NCBI GenBank assembly: GCA_963795415.1
Contig: CAWCHQ010000001.1
Coordinates: 682,001-746,000, forward strand
DNA: 64,000 bases
Direction: 5' to 3'
Source: CAVSUZ01 sp963795415
GTDB lineage: Bacteria > Pseudomonadota > Alphaproteobacteria > Acetobacterales > Acetobacteraceae
The stretch's first letter is position 1. Every line of letters begins with the position of its first letter. The position numbers were made by a program, and so were the translations under genes. Positions 26,683 to 35,300 of this stretch are shown one piece after another. A model generated the notes under the pieces. That model saw only the letters and a program-made list of their open reading frames with translations, ran no database searches and was not told the origin of the DNA.

Positions 26683-27927
26683 TCAAGCGGCTCTCAGCGC
26701 AGGACGCTCGATGTTCGGCAAAAACACCGCCAGCAGCCCGATCAGCGGCAGGAACGCGCACACCCGATAGACCGTCTCGATGCTCGTCGCATCCGCCAGC
26801 TGACCCAGCAGTGCCGCACCGAGTCCGCCCATCCCGAACGCAAATCCGAAGAACAACCCCGCAATCGTACCCACTTTCCCCGGCACCAGCTCGGTCGCGA
26901 AAACCAGGATAGCCGCGAATGCCGAGGATAGTATCAGCCCGATCACGACGGTAAGCACCGCCGTCCAGAACAGATTGGCGAATGGCAGCATGAACGTGAA
27001 CGGAAACACACCCAGTATCGAGAACCAGATCACCAGCTTTCGCCCGAACCTGTCACCGATCGGACCTCCGGCCAGCGTTCCGACGGCCATGGCCCCCAGG
27101 AAAAAGAACAGATGCACCTCCGCCGTCTGGGTCGAGACGTGGAATTTGCTGATCAGATACAGCGTATAGTACGAGTTGAGGCTGGCCGTGTAGAAGTATT
27201 TCGAGAAAATGAGACAGCAGAGCACGACCAGCGACCACATGACCCGCCGCCGCGACAGGCCTGGAATAGTTGCGGCGGCAACCCGCCGCTTTCCGCGGGT
27301 GACGGCGCCCTTGCGAGCATACCAGCCGCCCACCTGCGTTAGCACCAGCATGGCGAGAAGCGCCGCGCTCATGAACCAGGCGATGCTGCCCTGCCCGTGC
27401 GGAACCACGACGAACGCCGCCAGCAGCGGCCCCATGGCGGAGCCCGCGTTACCGCCCACCTGGAACAGCGATTGCGCCAGACCTAGTCGGCCACCTGAGG
27501 CCATGCGTGCCACACGCGAGGACTCTGGATGAAACACCGACGAACCCACCCCAACCAGGGCGGCAGCGATCAGGATCCCCTCGAAGCTGCCGGCCCGCGA
27601 CAGCAAAAACAGTCCGGCGAGGCTGAAACCCATCCCAACGGGGAGGGAATACGGCATCGGGCGGCGGTCCGCCGTGAAGCCAACGAGCGGCTGCAGCAAC
27701 GACGAGGTGAGCTGGAATGCCAGCGTGATCAGACCGACCTGGCCAAAATCAAGTCCGTAGGACGTTTTAAGGATAGGATAGATCGCCGGTACCAGCGACT
27801 GGATCATGTCATTGAGCATGTGGCAAAAGCTCAATGACACGAGGATCGCAAAGGTGGTGCTCTCTGTCCCGCTAACCCGGCCCGCGACGATCGTGTTCTG
27901 GCTCAACGCAGCCTCGTCCAACGTCAA
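26683..27927 (-). CDS. fsr: MFS transporter, fosmidomycin resistance (Fsr) type
   Basis: This 414-residue inner-membrane transporter has 12 hydrophobic segments. The Fsr hallmarks are SFCHMLNDMIQSLVPAIYPILK, GLITLAFQLTSSLLQPLVG and GVGSSVFHPESSRVARMASGG. Fsr-type proteins export fosmidomycin and related small phosphonates in E. coli; the natural substrate here is unknown. It stands alone on the minus strand between the sugar importer and the enoyl-CoA hydratase genes. Length is normal and the frame is intact. Confidence 0.88.
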   Translation of the reverse strand: MTLDEAALSQNTIVAGRVSGTESTTFAILVSLSFCHMLNDMIQSLVPAIYPILKTSYGLDFGQVGLITLAFQLTSSLLQPLVGFTADRRPMPYSLPVGMGFSLAGLFLLSRAGSFEGILIAAALVGVGSSVFHPESSRVARMASGGRLGLAQSLFQVGGNAGSAMGPLLAAFVVVPHGQGSIAWFMSAALLAMLVLTQVGGWYARKGAVTRGKRRVAAATIPGLSRRRVMWSLVVLCCLIFSKYFYTASLNSYYTLYLISKFHVSTQTAEVHLFFFLGAMAVGTLAGGPIGDRFGRKLVIWFSILGVFPFTFMLPFANLFWTAVLTVVIGLILSSAFAAILVFATELVPGKVGTIAGLFFGFAFGMGGLGAALLGQLADATSIETVYRVCAFLPLIGLLAVFLPNIERPALRAA

Positions 27928-27991
27928 GTCAGTCGCCTAACCCCCACCGCCGCCCCTAGCAAGGCAGAAGGTTACGCACCAGCCATGCGGT

Positions 27992-28813
27992 TCAGCGCCC
28001 ATGGAAACGCGGCCGGCGTTTCTCCATGAAGGCTGTGCGACCCTCCTTATAGTCGGCGCTATCGAAACAAGCGGCCCCGGCCCGCCGGATCGCCTCCAGG
28101 TCGCGATCACCCGGATCCTTCGTCACTTCGTTGATCGTCAGCTTCGAAGCGGCGATCGAAAGCGGTGCATTCTCCGCAATCGCCCGCGCAATGTCCTGCA
28201 CCGCCTTGTCCAGCTCATGACCCGGCACCGCCTTGTTAATCAGGCCGATCCGTTCCGCCTCCCGCGCATCGATGCGCTCGGCGGTGTACAGAATGAACCG
28301 GGCATGCGCGGGCCCGACGAGCTGCACCAGTTTGCGCAACCCGTCGAAACCGTAGGCGATGCCCAGCCGGGCCGCAGGGATGCCGAACTGGCTATCGAAC
28401 CCGGCAATTCGCATATCGGCCTGCATGGCGATCGCAAGCCCGCCGCCGAGGCAGAAGCCGCCAATGCGTGCGATCGTGGGCTTCTGAAAGCATGCCAGCT
28501 TTTCCCGGCCCTGGCTGGTCAGCCGGTCATACTCCTGCTGCGCCTCCGCATTGGACCGATTCTTCTCGAACTGACTTATATCCGCTCCGGAAACGAACGC
28601 CTTCTCGCCTGCTCCCGTCAACACCACCACGCGCGCGGCGGCGTTCCCCGCAAACTCATCCAGTATCTGCCCCAGCCCGTGCCACATCTCGATCGACATC
28701 GCGTTGCGCTTCTCGGGCTGGTTGAACACCACCGTTCCGATGCCGTCCTGCAGTCCGGCGAGCATCTTGCCGCCCGCATACTCGCGCAGCCCCGCGGCGA
28801 TGTTCGTGTCCAT
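27992..28813 (-). CDS. Enoyl-CoA hydratase/isomerase family protein
   Basis: This 273-residue crotonase-fold protein has an oxyanion-hole segment FVSGADISQFEKN, a second glycine motif IARIGGFCLGGGLAIAM and the region GIPAARLGIAYGFDG. The position of the second catalytic Glu of classical hydratases is occupied by a neutral residue (PAARLG), so the reaction may be isomerisation, hydrolysis or decarboxylation rather than hydration. It lies 2 bp downstream of a class III CoA-transferase gene, suggesting joint work on an acyl-CoA intermediate. The substrate is unknown. Confidence 0.87.
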   Translation of the reverse strand: MDTNIAAGLREYAGGKMLAGLQDGIGTVVFNQPEKRNAMSIEMWHGLGQILDEFAGNAAARVVVLTGAGEKAFVSGADISQFEKNRSNAEAQQEYDRLTSQGREKLACFQKPTIARIGGFCLGGGLAIAMQADMRIAGFDSQFGIPAARLGIAYGFDGLRKLVQLVGPAHARFILYTAERIDAREAERIGLINKAVPGHELDKAVQDIARAIAENAPLSIAASKLTINEVTKDPGDRDLEAIRRAGAACFDSADYKEGRTAFMEKRRPRFHGR

Positions 28814-28815
28814 CC

Positions 28816-30027
28816 TCAGATGGCTCCCTTTTTGCGCATTTCGGCGATTTTCGCCTCGCCGTAGCCAACGCTCCGCAAGATCTCGTCCGTGGAAGAGCCC
28901 GCTTCCGGCGTCGCCAGCCGAATATCCTTGTTGAACCCCGAAATATTGATCCCCGAAGCGACCACCTCCTTATCCCCAATAGCCGCGCTGTGCATCATCC
29001 TCGCCATGCGCAGATGCTTCACCTGGGGATCGGCGAAGACCTGATCGATTGTATAGATCGGCCCGCAGGGAATGCCGTTCGCCTCGAACAGCTCGATCCA
29101 GTGCGCCGCCGGTTTGTTGCGGGTGATTTCGCCGATGGCGGCATTGATGGCGGCGCGATCGGCGCTGCGGCCTTGCTGGGTTTTCCACTTCTCGTCGGTC
29201 TTCCAGTCCGGCCGGCCGATCGTGTCGCAAAACCGCTCCCACAACCTTCCTGAGCTGGCCGCAATATTGATATACCCATCGCTGGTGGGAAAAATTCCCG
29301 TCGGAATTCCGGTCGGGTGATCGTTGCCCGCCTGCTTGGGAACCTCCCTGCTGATGAGCCAGCGGGCAGCCTGAAAGTCCAGCATGAAGATCTGGGCCTC
29401 GAGCAAGGATGTCGTGACCCAGCGGCCGACGCCGGTACGCTCGCGGTCGAATAACGCCATCATCACCCCAAGCGCGAGCAAATTGCCGGCCGTGAGATCA
29501 TCGATCGGGATGCCGACGCGCATAGGGCCGCGGCCGGGTTCCCCCGTGATCGACATCAGTCCGCCCATCCCCTGCGCGATCTGATCCACGCCGGCGCGAG
29601 GGCCATAGGGCCCATCCTGCCCGAACCCGCTGATGCTGGCATAGACGATGCGCCGGTTGAGGGGACGGATGTCCTCGTATGCAACCTTCAGGCGGTGCTT
29701 CACCTGTGCGCGCATGTTTTCCACGACCACGTCAGCGTTCCGAGCCAGCCGCATGAAAGCCTCGTGGCCCTCCGAACTTTTCAGATTCAGCGTGATCGCC
29801 CGTTTGTTTCGGTGAAGGTTCTGGAAATCGAAGCCGTGGCGGTTTCCAGTGATCTCCTCGCCTCCGGTGGGGGGCGCTTCGATCTTGATGACGTCGGCGC
29901 CCCAATCAGCCAGGTGCCGCACGCAGGTAGGACCCGCCCGGGCGTGGGTGAGGTCAAGGACCGTCAGCCCATTCAGCGGCAGGCGGGTTTCGGTCAGTGC
30001 TTCACGGTCCTGCGGGCTTTCAGGCAT
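28816..30027 (-). CDS. Class III (CaiB/BaiF) CoA-transferase
   Basis: This 403-residue enzyme transfers CoA between acyl-CoA donors and carboxylic acids. It has the family start LNGLTVLDLTHARAGPTCVRHLADWGADVIKIE in part, NRHGFDFQNLHRNKRAITLNL, and the catalytic-Asp region PRAGVDQIAQGMGGLM. The start at 30027 is chosen for its GGAGG site 8 bp upstream; a longer in-frame start at 30093 has no such site and would overlap the divergent gene. It is the first gene of a two-gene unit with the enoyl-CoA hydratase family gene. Confidence 0.9.
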   Translation of the reverse strand: MPESPQDREALTETRLPLNGLTVLDLTHARAGPTCVRHLADWGADVIKIEAPPTGGEEITGNRHGFDFQNLHRNKRAITLNLKSSEGHEAFMRLARNADVVVENMRAQVKHRLKVAYEDIRPLNRRIVYASISGFGQDGPYGPRAGVDQIAQGMGGLMSITGEPGRGPMRVGIPIDDLTAGNLLALGVMMALFDRERTGVGRWVTTSLLEAQIFMLDFQAARWLISREVPKQAGNDHPTGIPTGIFPTSDGYINIAASSGRLWERFCDTIGRPDWKTDEKWKTQQGRSADRAAINAAIGEITRNKPAAHWIELFEANGIPCGPIYTIDQVFADPQVKHLRMARMMHSAAIGDKEVVASGINISGFNKDIRLATPEAGSSTDEILRSVGYGEAKIAEMRKKGAI

Positions 30028-30085
30028 ACGGCGTACCTCCGGGAGGGGTTGATTGTCCGCCCCTTCCGCCCTTGGTTCAACCGGC

Positions 30086-30703
30086 ATGGACAAGGTCGAT
30101 CTGGCGCTCGTGCTGGCGGTCGATGGCTCGGCCAGCGTGACCTATGATGAATTCAATCTCATCGCAGGCGGGATGGCCGCCGCGCTGCGGGAACCAGCGG
30201 TGATTCGTGGACTGATCTCGGGTTCTGCCAAGGCAAGCCTTTCCTGCCTGGTTCTATGGTCCGGCACAGGAGCGCATGAGTTGATCCAGGGCTGGACCCG
30301 AATAGCCTCGGAGAAGGGCGCGCTGGCTTTCGCTGACGCCGTCGATGCGATGCCGCGCTCGGTTCAACCCGGAGAAACGGCAATCGGCGAGGCCTTGCTG
30401 TTCACCTTGCAACTGCTGGCAGGCGCGCCGGCGAATGTCGCGCGGCAGGTGGTGAATGTCATTGGCGACGGTCGGTCAAATTCCGGGATTGCACCCGGAC
30501 CGATCCGCGACCGCATGGCCGCCGCCGGCATTATTATCAACGGGCTCTGTATCCTGCATGAGGAGCCGGACCTGTTGGACAGCTACACGCGTGAGGTGAT
30601 CGGTGGCCCAGGTTCCTTCGCCGTCACGTGCAAGGATTACGCCGATTTCGGCGCGGCCATGCAGCGCAAGCTGACGCGGGAAATCGGGGTTCCGATAGTT
30701 TGA
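30086..30703 (+). CDS. DUF1194 von Willebrand A-domain protein without signal peptide
   Basis: This 205-residue protein consists of one vWA domain of the DUF1194 type. The metal-ion-dependent adhesion site is visible as AVDGSAS (DxSxS) near the N-terminus, with the second-site residues in QPGETAIGEAL and VNVIGDGRSNSG. Many DUF1194 proteins carry a secretion signal; here the domain starts within five residues of ATG 30086, and no upstream in-frame signal is seen. It is divergent from the CoA-transferase gene with a 58-bp gap. Function unknown; protein-protein interaction is expected of the fold. Confidence 0.8.
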   Translation: MDKVDLALVLAVDGSASVTYDEFNLIAGGMAAALREPAVIRGLISGSAKASLSCLVLWSGTGAHELIQGWTRIASEKGALAFADAVDAMPRSVQPGETAIGEALLFTLQLLAGAPANVARQVVNVIGDGRSNSGIAPGPIRDRMAAAGIIINGLCILHEEPDLLDSYTREVIGGPGSFAVTCKDYADFGAAMQRKLTREIGVPIV

Positions 30704-30742
30704 TATGCATATATATTTAGTGGCCCATATGCGGAGATCCGG

Positions 30743-31525
30743 ATGAACTGGAACAGCCAAATTGCCCTCGTAACCGGTTCGTCGCGGGGAATCGGCGCCG
30801 CCATCGCCCGCCGTCTTGCCGAAAAAGGCGCCGCAATCTGCCTGAACTGCGCCGCCCGCACCCAGGACGCCGACCAGGTCGCCGATGAAATCCGAAACAA
30901 CGGCGGCCGCGCCATCGTGGCGCAGGCCGACGTTGCCGACCCCGGCGCTGTCGCTCGCATGGTTGCCCGTGCCGAATCCGAGCTTGGCCCACTTACGATC
31001 CTGGTAAACAACGCCGGCATCGCCTCCGGCGGCGCTGGCTCGCTCGATACCTATGACCCGGAAAAAATGGCCCGCATGCGGGCGGTGAACGCCGATGGCG
31101 TGATCCACACGGTCCGCGTCGTAGCACCCGGCATGAAAGCCCGCGGCTACGGCCGGGTCGTCAACATCGCCTCCAATGCCGCGATCGGCACCGGACTCCC
31201 TGGCACGACTTTCTACGCCGCCACCAAAGCCGAGGTCCTGATCCTCACCCGCCGCTTCGCCATGGAACTCGGCCCCTCCGGGATCACCGTCAATGCCGTC
31301 GCGCCCGGCTGGGTCGTTACCGAAATGACCAGGTCCGGGCAGAGCAAAGAAGCTTTCGCGGAACGGGTGAAATCGCTTTCGTCGCGCTCCATGCTCGGCC
31401 GGGTCGGTGCGCCGGAGGATATTGCCGCTGCTGTCGCCTTCCTTGCCAGCCCCGCCGCTCGTTTCATAACGGCGCAGGTGCTAACGGTTGATGGTGGGCG
31501 AATGGACTACATCGGTCACGGCTGA
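30743..31525 (+). CDS. SDR-family oxidoreductase (FabG-like)
   Basis: This 260-residue NAD(P)-dependent short-chain dehydrogenase has the cofactor motif TGSSRGIGAAIA, LVNNAGIASGG, the catalytic Ser in VNIASNAAIG, and Tyr-x3-Lys in FYAATKAEV. The C-terminus ends VLTVDGGRMDYIGHG. It resembles 3-oxoacyl-ACP reductase FabG, but such similarity is weak evidence for substrate. An AT-rich stretch (TATGCATATATATTTAG) 30 bp upstream could hold a promoter. Its 3' end overlaps convergent tmk by 45 bp. Confidence 0.87.
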   Translation: MNWNSQIALVTGSSRGIGAAIARRLAEKGAAICLNCAARTQDADQVADEIRNNGGRAIVAQADVADPGAVARMVARAESELGPLTILVNNAGIASGGAGSLDTYDPEKMARMRAVNADGVIHTVRVVAPGMKARGYGRVVNIASNAAIGTGLPGTTFYAATKAEVLILTRRFAMELGPSGITVNAVAPGWVVTEMTRSGQSKEAFAERVKSLSSRSMLGRVGAPEDIAAAVAFLASPAARFITAQVLTVDGGRMDYIGHG

Positions 31526-32158
31526 TGCGCGAAAACGCGCGTCGAACGTGCGCATGATCGCTTCGTGAACCTCCGCCTCCGGCGCAGACGCATCAATTAG
31601 CACGCAGCGCGCAGGATCGGTTTTCGCGATCCGTCGAAAACCGTCCGTGACCCGTGCATGGAAGCCGGCGGGGAGTTTTTCATACCGGTCACGCGCCCAG
31701 CCTCGCCCGGCAAGCCTCTCGCGAGCTAACTCAGGTGATATATCAAGGATCACCGTCAGGTCCGGCCGCAACCCGATCAGGCTCGTGAGCGTCGCGATCA
31801 TCTCCCGGTCGGCGCCCTGCCCGTAGCCTTGATACGCCATGGTGGAATCCGCAAACCGGTCGCACACCACCCATGTCCCGGTATGCATCGCCGGTCGGAT
31901 GGTCCGCTCAACATGCTCAGCGCGGGCCGCGAAATGCAGCAGCGTTTCGGCGGGAGCCGACCACTCGAAACAACCGGTCAGCAGCAGCTCGCGCAACCGC
32001 TCCGCTCCCGGCGCCCCGCCAGGTTCACGCGTGAGTGCCACAGGGAACCCTCGTTCCGTCAGCCGTGCCGCCAGCAGGCGCGCCTGGGTGGTCTTGCCCA
32101 CACCCTCGCCGCCCTCGAACGTTATGAAGCGGCCCTGCGTGTCAGACGCCGCCGACAT
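31481..32158 (-). CDS. tmk: Thymidylate kinase Tmk
   Basis: This 225-residue kinase phosphorylates dTMP to dTDP. It has the P-loop FEGGEGVGKTTQ, the DRF-like motif VVCDRFADSTMAYQGYG, and the LID-region arginines in RLAGRGWARDRYE. ATG 32158 (MSAASDTQGRFITFEGG) is chosen because it gives family length; it overlaps the end of the D-Ala-D-Ala carboxypeptidase gene by 17 bp. It is the last gene of the mltB-rlpA-dac-tmk run. holB, often next to tmk, is not present. Confidence 0.94.
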   Translation of the reverse strand: MSAASDTQGRFITFEGGEGVGKTTQARLLAARLTERGFPVALTREPGGAPGAERLRELLLTGCFEWSAPAETLLHFAARAEHVERTIRPAMHTGTWVVCDRFADSTMAYQGYGQGADREMIATLTSLIGLRPDLTVILDISPELARERLAGRGWARDRYEKLPAGFHARVTDGFRRIAKTDPARCVLIDASAPEAEVHEAIMRTFDARFRASAVTDVVHSPTINR

Positions 32159-33359
32159 AGTGCGCCAGCACGGCGACCGCACGCCCGGGCAAACCGAGCC
32201 GCGGGACATCCTGCCCCGCCAGCAATGGCACCTGCATGTCAGGCACGCCATGCCCGCTGACCGTCAACATCCCGAGCTTCGCGCCACGAGACACGGGTGC
32301 GCGAACCGGCGCGTCGTACGCGACGTCCACCTTGGCGGTCTTGCGCCAGTTCCGCGGCATCGTCAGCACGATATCCTTCCCACCCACCAACGGCACGGTC
32401 CTGCTCTCACCAAGCCAGACCGGCACATTCTCCACCGTCTGCTCTGCGGTAAATAACGTTACGTCTTCGAAGTTCGCAAACGCCCAGTCCATCAGGCGCT
32501 CGCCTTCCTCGGCGCGCTCACGCATCGAATCCATGCCGTTCAGCACCAGAATCACCCGTCGAGCCCCGCGTAAGGTGGATGCAACCAATCCGTATCCGCC
32601 GGCCTCGGTGTGGCCGGTCTTCAACCCATCCGCTGTACCTCGCTGCACCAGCGGATTGCGGTTTCCCTGCTCTATATTATCGTAGCGGAACGTCTTTTCC
32701 GACGCATAGTGGTAGTAGTCGGGGAACTGCCGAATGATGTCGCCCGCCAAGGTCGCAATATCCCGGCAGCTCATGTAATGCCCGTCGGCCGGCCAGCCTG
32801 TGCTGTTCATGAAATGCGAGTTGGACAAACCGAGCTTTTTTACGGTCTCGTTCATCAGCTCGGCAAACTGCTCCTCCGATCCCGAAATCGCCTCGGCCAG
32901 CACGATACAAGCATCATTGCCCGAATCCACCTCAATCCCGCGGATAAGATCCTCCACCCGTACCTGGCTGCCGACCTGGACGAACATCTTTGATCCGCCC
33001 ATGCGCCAGGCCTTCTCAGAAACGGTAAGCTGGTCATCCAGCTTCAACCGCCCATCCTTCAGCCGGGAATACACGATGTAGAGCGTCATCAGCTTCGTCA
33101 TGGACGAAGGCGGCATCTGATCGTCCGCGTGCTTGTTCAGCAGTTCTGCGCCCGTGCTGAAGTCCGTAACGAAGGCCCATTTTGCGTTGGTATCGACCGG
33201 ACCTATCGGCGTTTCTGCCGGACTCGCTTGCGGCTGATCGCCCTCATTCTCGGCCGCACGCCCGGTATGCGACCGCGGCGAATGTCGCTGGGCCAGGGCG
33301 GGCGTAACGCCTGCCGCGGCGAATACCGAGGCGCAAAGTGCGAAACGTCTTGTCAGCAT
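32142..33359 (-). CDS. D-alanyl-D-alanine carboxypeptidase (PBP5/6, DacA/DacC type)
   Basis: This 405-residue exported penicillin-binding protein trims the terminal D-Ala from peptidoglycan pentapeptides. A signal peptide ends near TPALAQ. The active-site motifs are SSMTKL (SxxK), SGN in DSGNDACIVLAEAISG, and KTG in LKTGHTEAGGYGL. A C-terminal PBP5-type beta domain follows (VYAQR is not part of it; the segment VPLVGGKDIVLTMPRNW is). GGAGGA precedes the start. It lies downstream of rlpA with a normal short gap once the rlpA frame is corrected. Confidence 0.92.
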   Translation of the reverse strand: MLTRRFALCASVFAAAGVTPALAQRHSPRSHTGRAAENEGDQPQASPAETPIGPVDTNAKWAFVTDFSTGAELLNKHADDQMPPSSMTKLMTLYIVYSRLKDGRLKLDDQLTVSEKAWRMGGSKMFVQVGSQVRVEDLIRGIEVDSGNDACIVLAEAISGSEEQFAELMNETVKKLGLSNSHFMNSTGWPADGHYMSCRDIATLAGDIIRQFPDYYHYASEKTFRYDNIEQGNRNPLVQRGTADGLKTGHTEAGGYGLVASTLRGARRVILVLNGMDSMRERAEEGERLMDWAFANFEDVTLFTAEQTVENVPVWLGESRTVPLVGGKDIVLTMPRNWRKTAKVDVAYDAPVRAPVSRGAKLGMLTVSGHGVPDMQVPLLAGQDVPRLGLPGRAVAVLAHYVGGV

Positions 33360-33374
33360 TGGTTTCGCTTCCTC

Positions 33375-34257
33375 CTACTCCACCGCGATCCGGGCACTTG
33401 TTACTCCCGCCCTAATGGCCTGGGCCAGTGCAGCATCGACTTCCGATATTGTCGCAAACGGCCCGAGTCGGGCACGATATTCCTGGGCGCCGCCATCGCT
33501 TATCGCCTCGACCTGACCCGGCAGCCCTACCAACCGCGCTCGCTGCACCCGGGCATATTGGGTACTGGTGAAAACTGCTGAGCAAGACCCACAGCTCTCC
33601 CGGGTCCGCGGGAGCGGTCGCTACGGTTTCCGGCGGCCGCGGCGCCACCGCAGGGCCGGCCTCCTGCGCTCGCGCCGGCCCGGCGACTTCTGGTCCCACT
33701 GCGGAGACCTGCCGCGCACCTGCCGGAGCGGACAGGGAAATGGCTTCCACCACCGCGCGCGGGGCCGCCTGCACCGCGAGTTTCGGCGCACCCAGGAGCG
33801 AATCGGCCAACGCGTGACTTTCTCCGGGCAAGACTTCCACGCCGACCCGCGCCACACCAGACGGCGAAAAACCAAGCAGTTCGGCCACTCGCGGGGTAAC
33901 CGCCAGCACCCGCCCGGGATCAGCAGGTCCGCGATCGTTGATCCGCACCACCAGTTGCCGACCGGTCTCCAAATCGGTCACCCGCGCGATCGCCGGAAGC
34001 TGAAGCGTGGGATGCGCCGCAGCGAGCGCGCTCGGATCGAATACCTCGCCATCGGCGGTGAGTTGGGCAGGGCCGCTCCGTTCCACCGCGGCAAGTCCCG
34101 TCACGACCAGATCGTAACTTTCCTGCGGATACCGCCAAACCCCCGCCGCCTCATAAGGCGTACCGAGCGTGTAATGCACGTTGGCTGTGGGTGCGGCGAG
34201 ACGAGGAGTACAGGCGGCCGGCAGAACCGCGCAGAGCAGCGCGAGCGAACGGATCAC
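33375..34257 (-). CDS. rlpA: RlpA septal-ring lytic transglycosylase/SPOR protein (frameshift before SPOR)
   Basis: This exported lipoprotein-like protein (MIRSLALLCAVLPAACT, lipobox AAC) has the double-psi barrel of RlpA: LTADGEVFDPSALAAAHPTL and VVRINDRGPADPGRVLAVT. RlpA cleaves denuded glycan strands at the septum in some species. After GELWVLLSS the frame breaks at a run of four T (about 33571). Removing one base gives FTSTQYARVQRARLVGLPGQ and AIRAGVTSARIAVE, an intact SPOR domain ending at TAG 33375. The open reading without correction stops at 33412 with a nonsense tail. It sits between mltB and dac. Confidence 0.88.
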
Positions 34258-34264
34258 GCGCGGC

Positions 34265-35227
34265 TCACCCCAGAATTCCGTCCCCGATCAGCCCAACAGC
34301 CAGCGCGTAGAAATCAGACGGATTGTAGCGGCGGATCGCAGCAAAATTGCCATAAACAAGGAAGGCTCCGCCGCCGGCTCCGTCCGGCAGCAGCACTGCC
34401 GCCGGCTGCGCGGGACCGGCCAGAACCCGTCCCCTCGGCCGCACCCCCATCCGCAGCCAATCGGCCAACGGCCGGCGGTTGTCGCGGCCGGCCCAGGAAG
34501 GGTCGAAATCGGCCGGCACTGTCGCCTCCTGGCCCCACGTCTCGCCCTGTCGCCATCCGCTCGCGGCGAGATAGTTGGCGATGGACGCAAGCACGTCCGG
34601 CGTGCTCGTCCAGATATTCCGCTGACCGCTGCCGGTGAAATCGACCGCATATCGGAGATACGATGTTGGCATGAACTGCGGTTGCCCCATCGCCCCGGCA
34701 TACGAGCCGGTCATGTGCGCGGGAGTGACGTCTCCGCTGTTCAATATCTTCAGCGCCGCGATAAGCTCGGAGCGGAAGAAGCTCCGTCGACCGCTGTCCC
34801 ACGCAAGCGTCGCCAGCGCGTCCACCACGCGGAAATCACCCATCTTCTCGCCGAAACTGGATTCGAGCCCCCAGATCCCCAGAATGACTTCCGGCGCTAC
34901 ACCATATGTCTGCTGTACCTGGGTTAGCACGGGCCGGGTTCGCGTCAGGGCGGTGCGGCCCGCTTCGATCCGCTTGTCCGTTACCAGCAAGGCCCGGTAC
35001 TGAGCCCAGCTCATTGTAAATTCCGGTTGGTGCTGCTCCCGTTCCAGCACCTTCTGATTGGGCTCAAGGCCAATTAACGCGCGGTCAATCGTCGCGGACC
35101 CTATTCCTGCTCGTCGCGCATCCGCCCGAACCGAGGCGAGAAAGCTCTCGAAACTCCCTGTAGCAGCCAGCGCAGGCGCCGAAAGGAAGGCGGGAATTGT
35201 CACAAGGATCGAACGGCGACCAATCAT
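34265..35227 (-). CDS. mltB: Lytic murein transglycosylase (MltB family)
   Basis: This 320-residue exported enzyme cleaves peptidoglycan glycan strands to 1,6-anhydromuropeptides. A signal peptide ends near APALA. The catalytic Glu lies in ILGIWGLESSFGE, followed by VDALATLAWDSGRRSFFRSEL, GSYAGAMGQPQFMPTSYLRYAVD and the family end YNPSDFYALAVGLIGD. It lies 7 bp upstream of rlpA on the same strand, which suggests a co-expressed envelope-remodelling unit. Confidence 0.93.
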   Translation of the reverse strand: MIGRRSILVTIPAFLSAPALAATGSFESFLASVRADARRAGIGSATIDRALIGLEPNQKVLEREQHQPEFTMSWAQYRALLVTDKRIEAGRTALTRTRPVLTQVQQTYGVAPEVILGIWGLESSFGEKMGDFRVVDALATLAWDSGRRSFFRSELIAALKILNSGDVTPAHMTGSYAGAMGQPQFMPTSYLRYAVDFTGSGQRNIWTSTPDVLASIANYLAASGWRQGETWGQEATVPADFDPSWAGRDNRRPLADWLRMGVRPRGRVLAGPAQPAAVLLPDGAGGGAFLVYGNFAAIRRYNPSDFYALAVGLIGDGILG

Positions 35228-35300
35228 GCGGCGGTGTCTGCCACAATTTCAGCCCGCGCCGCAAATGGATACCAGCCGCCGGAACGGTCGGCCGGGGTTC

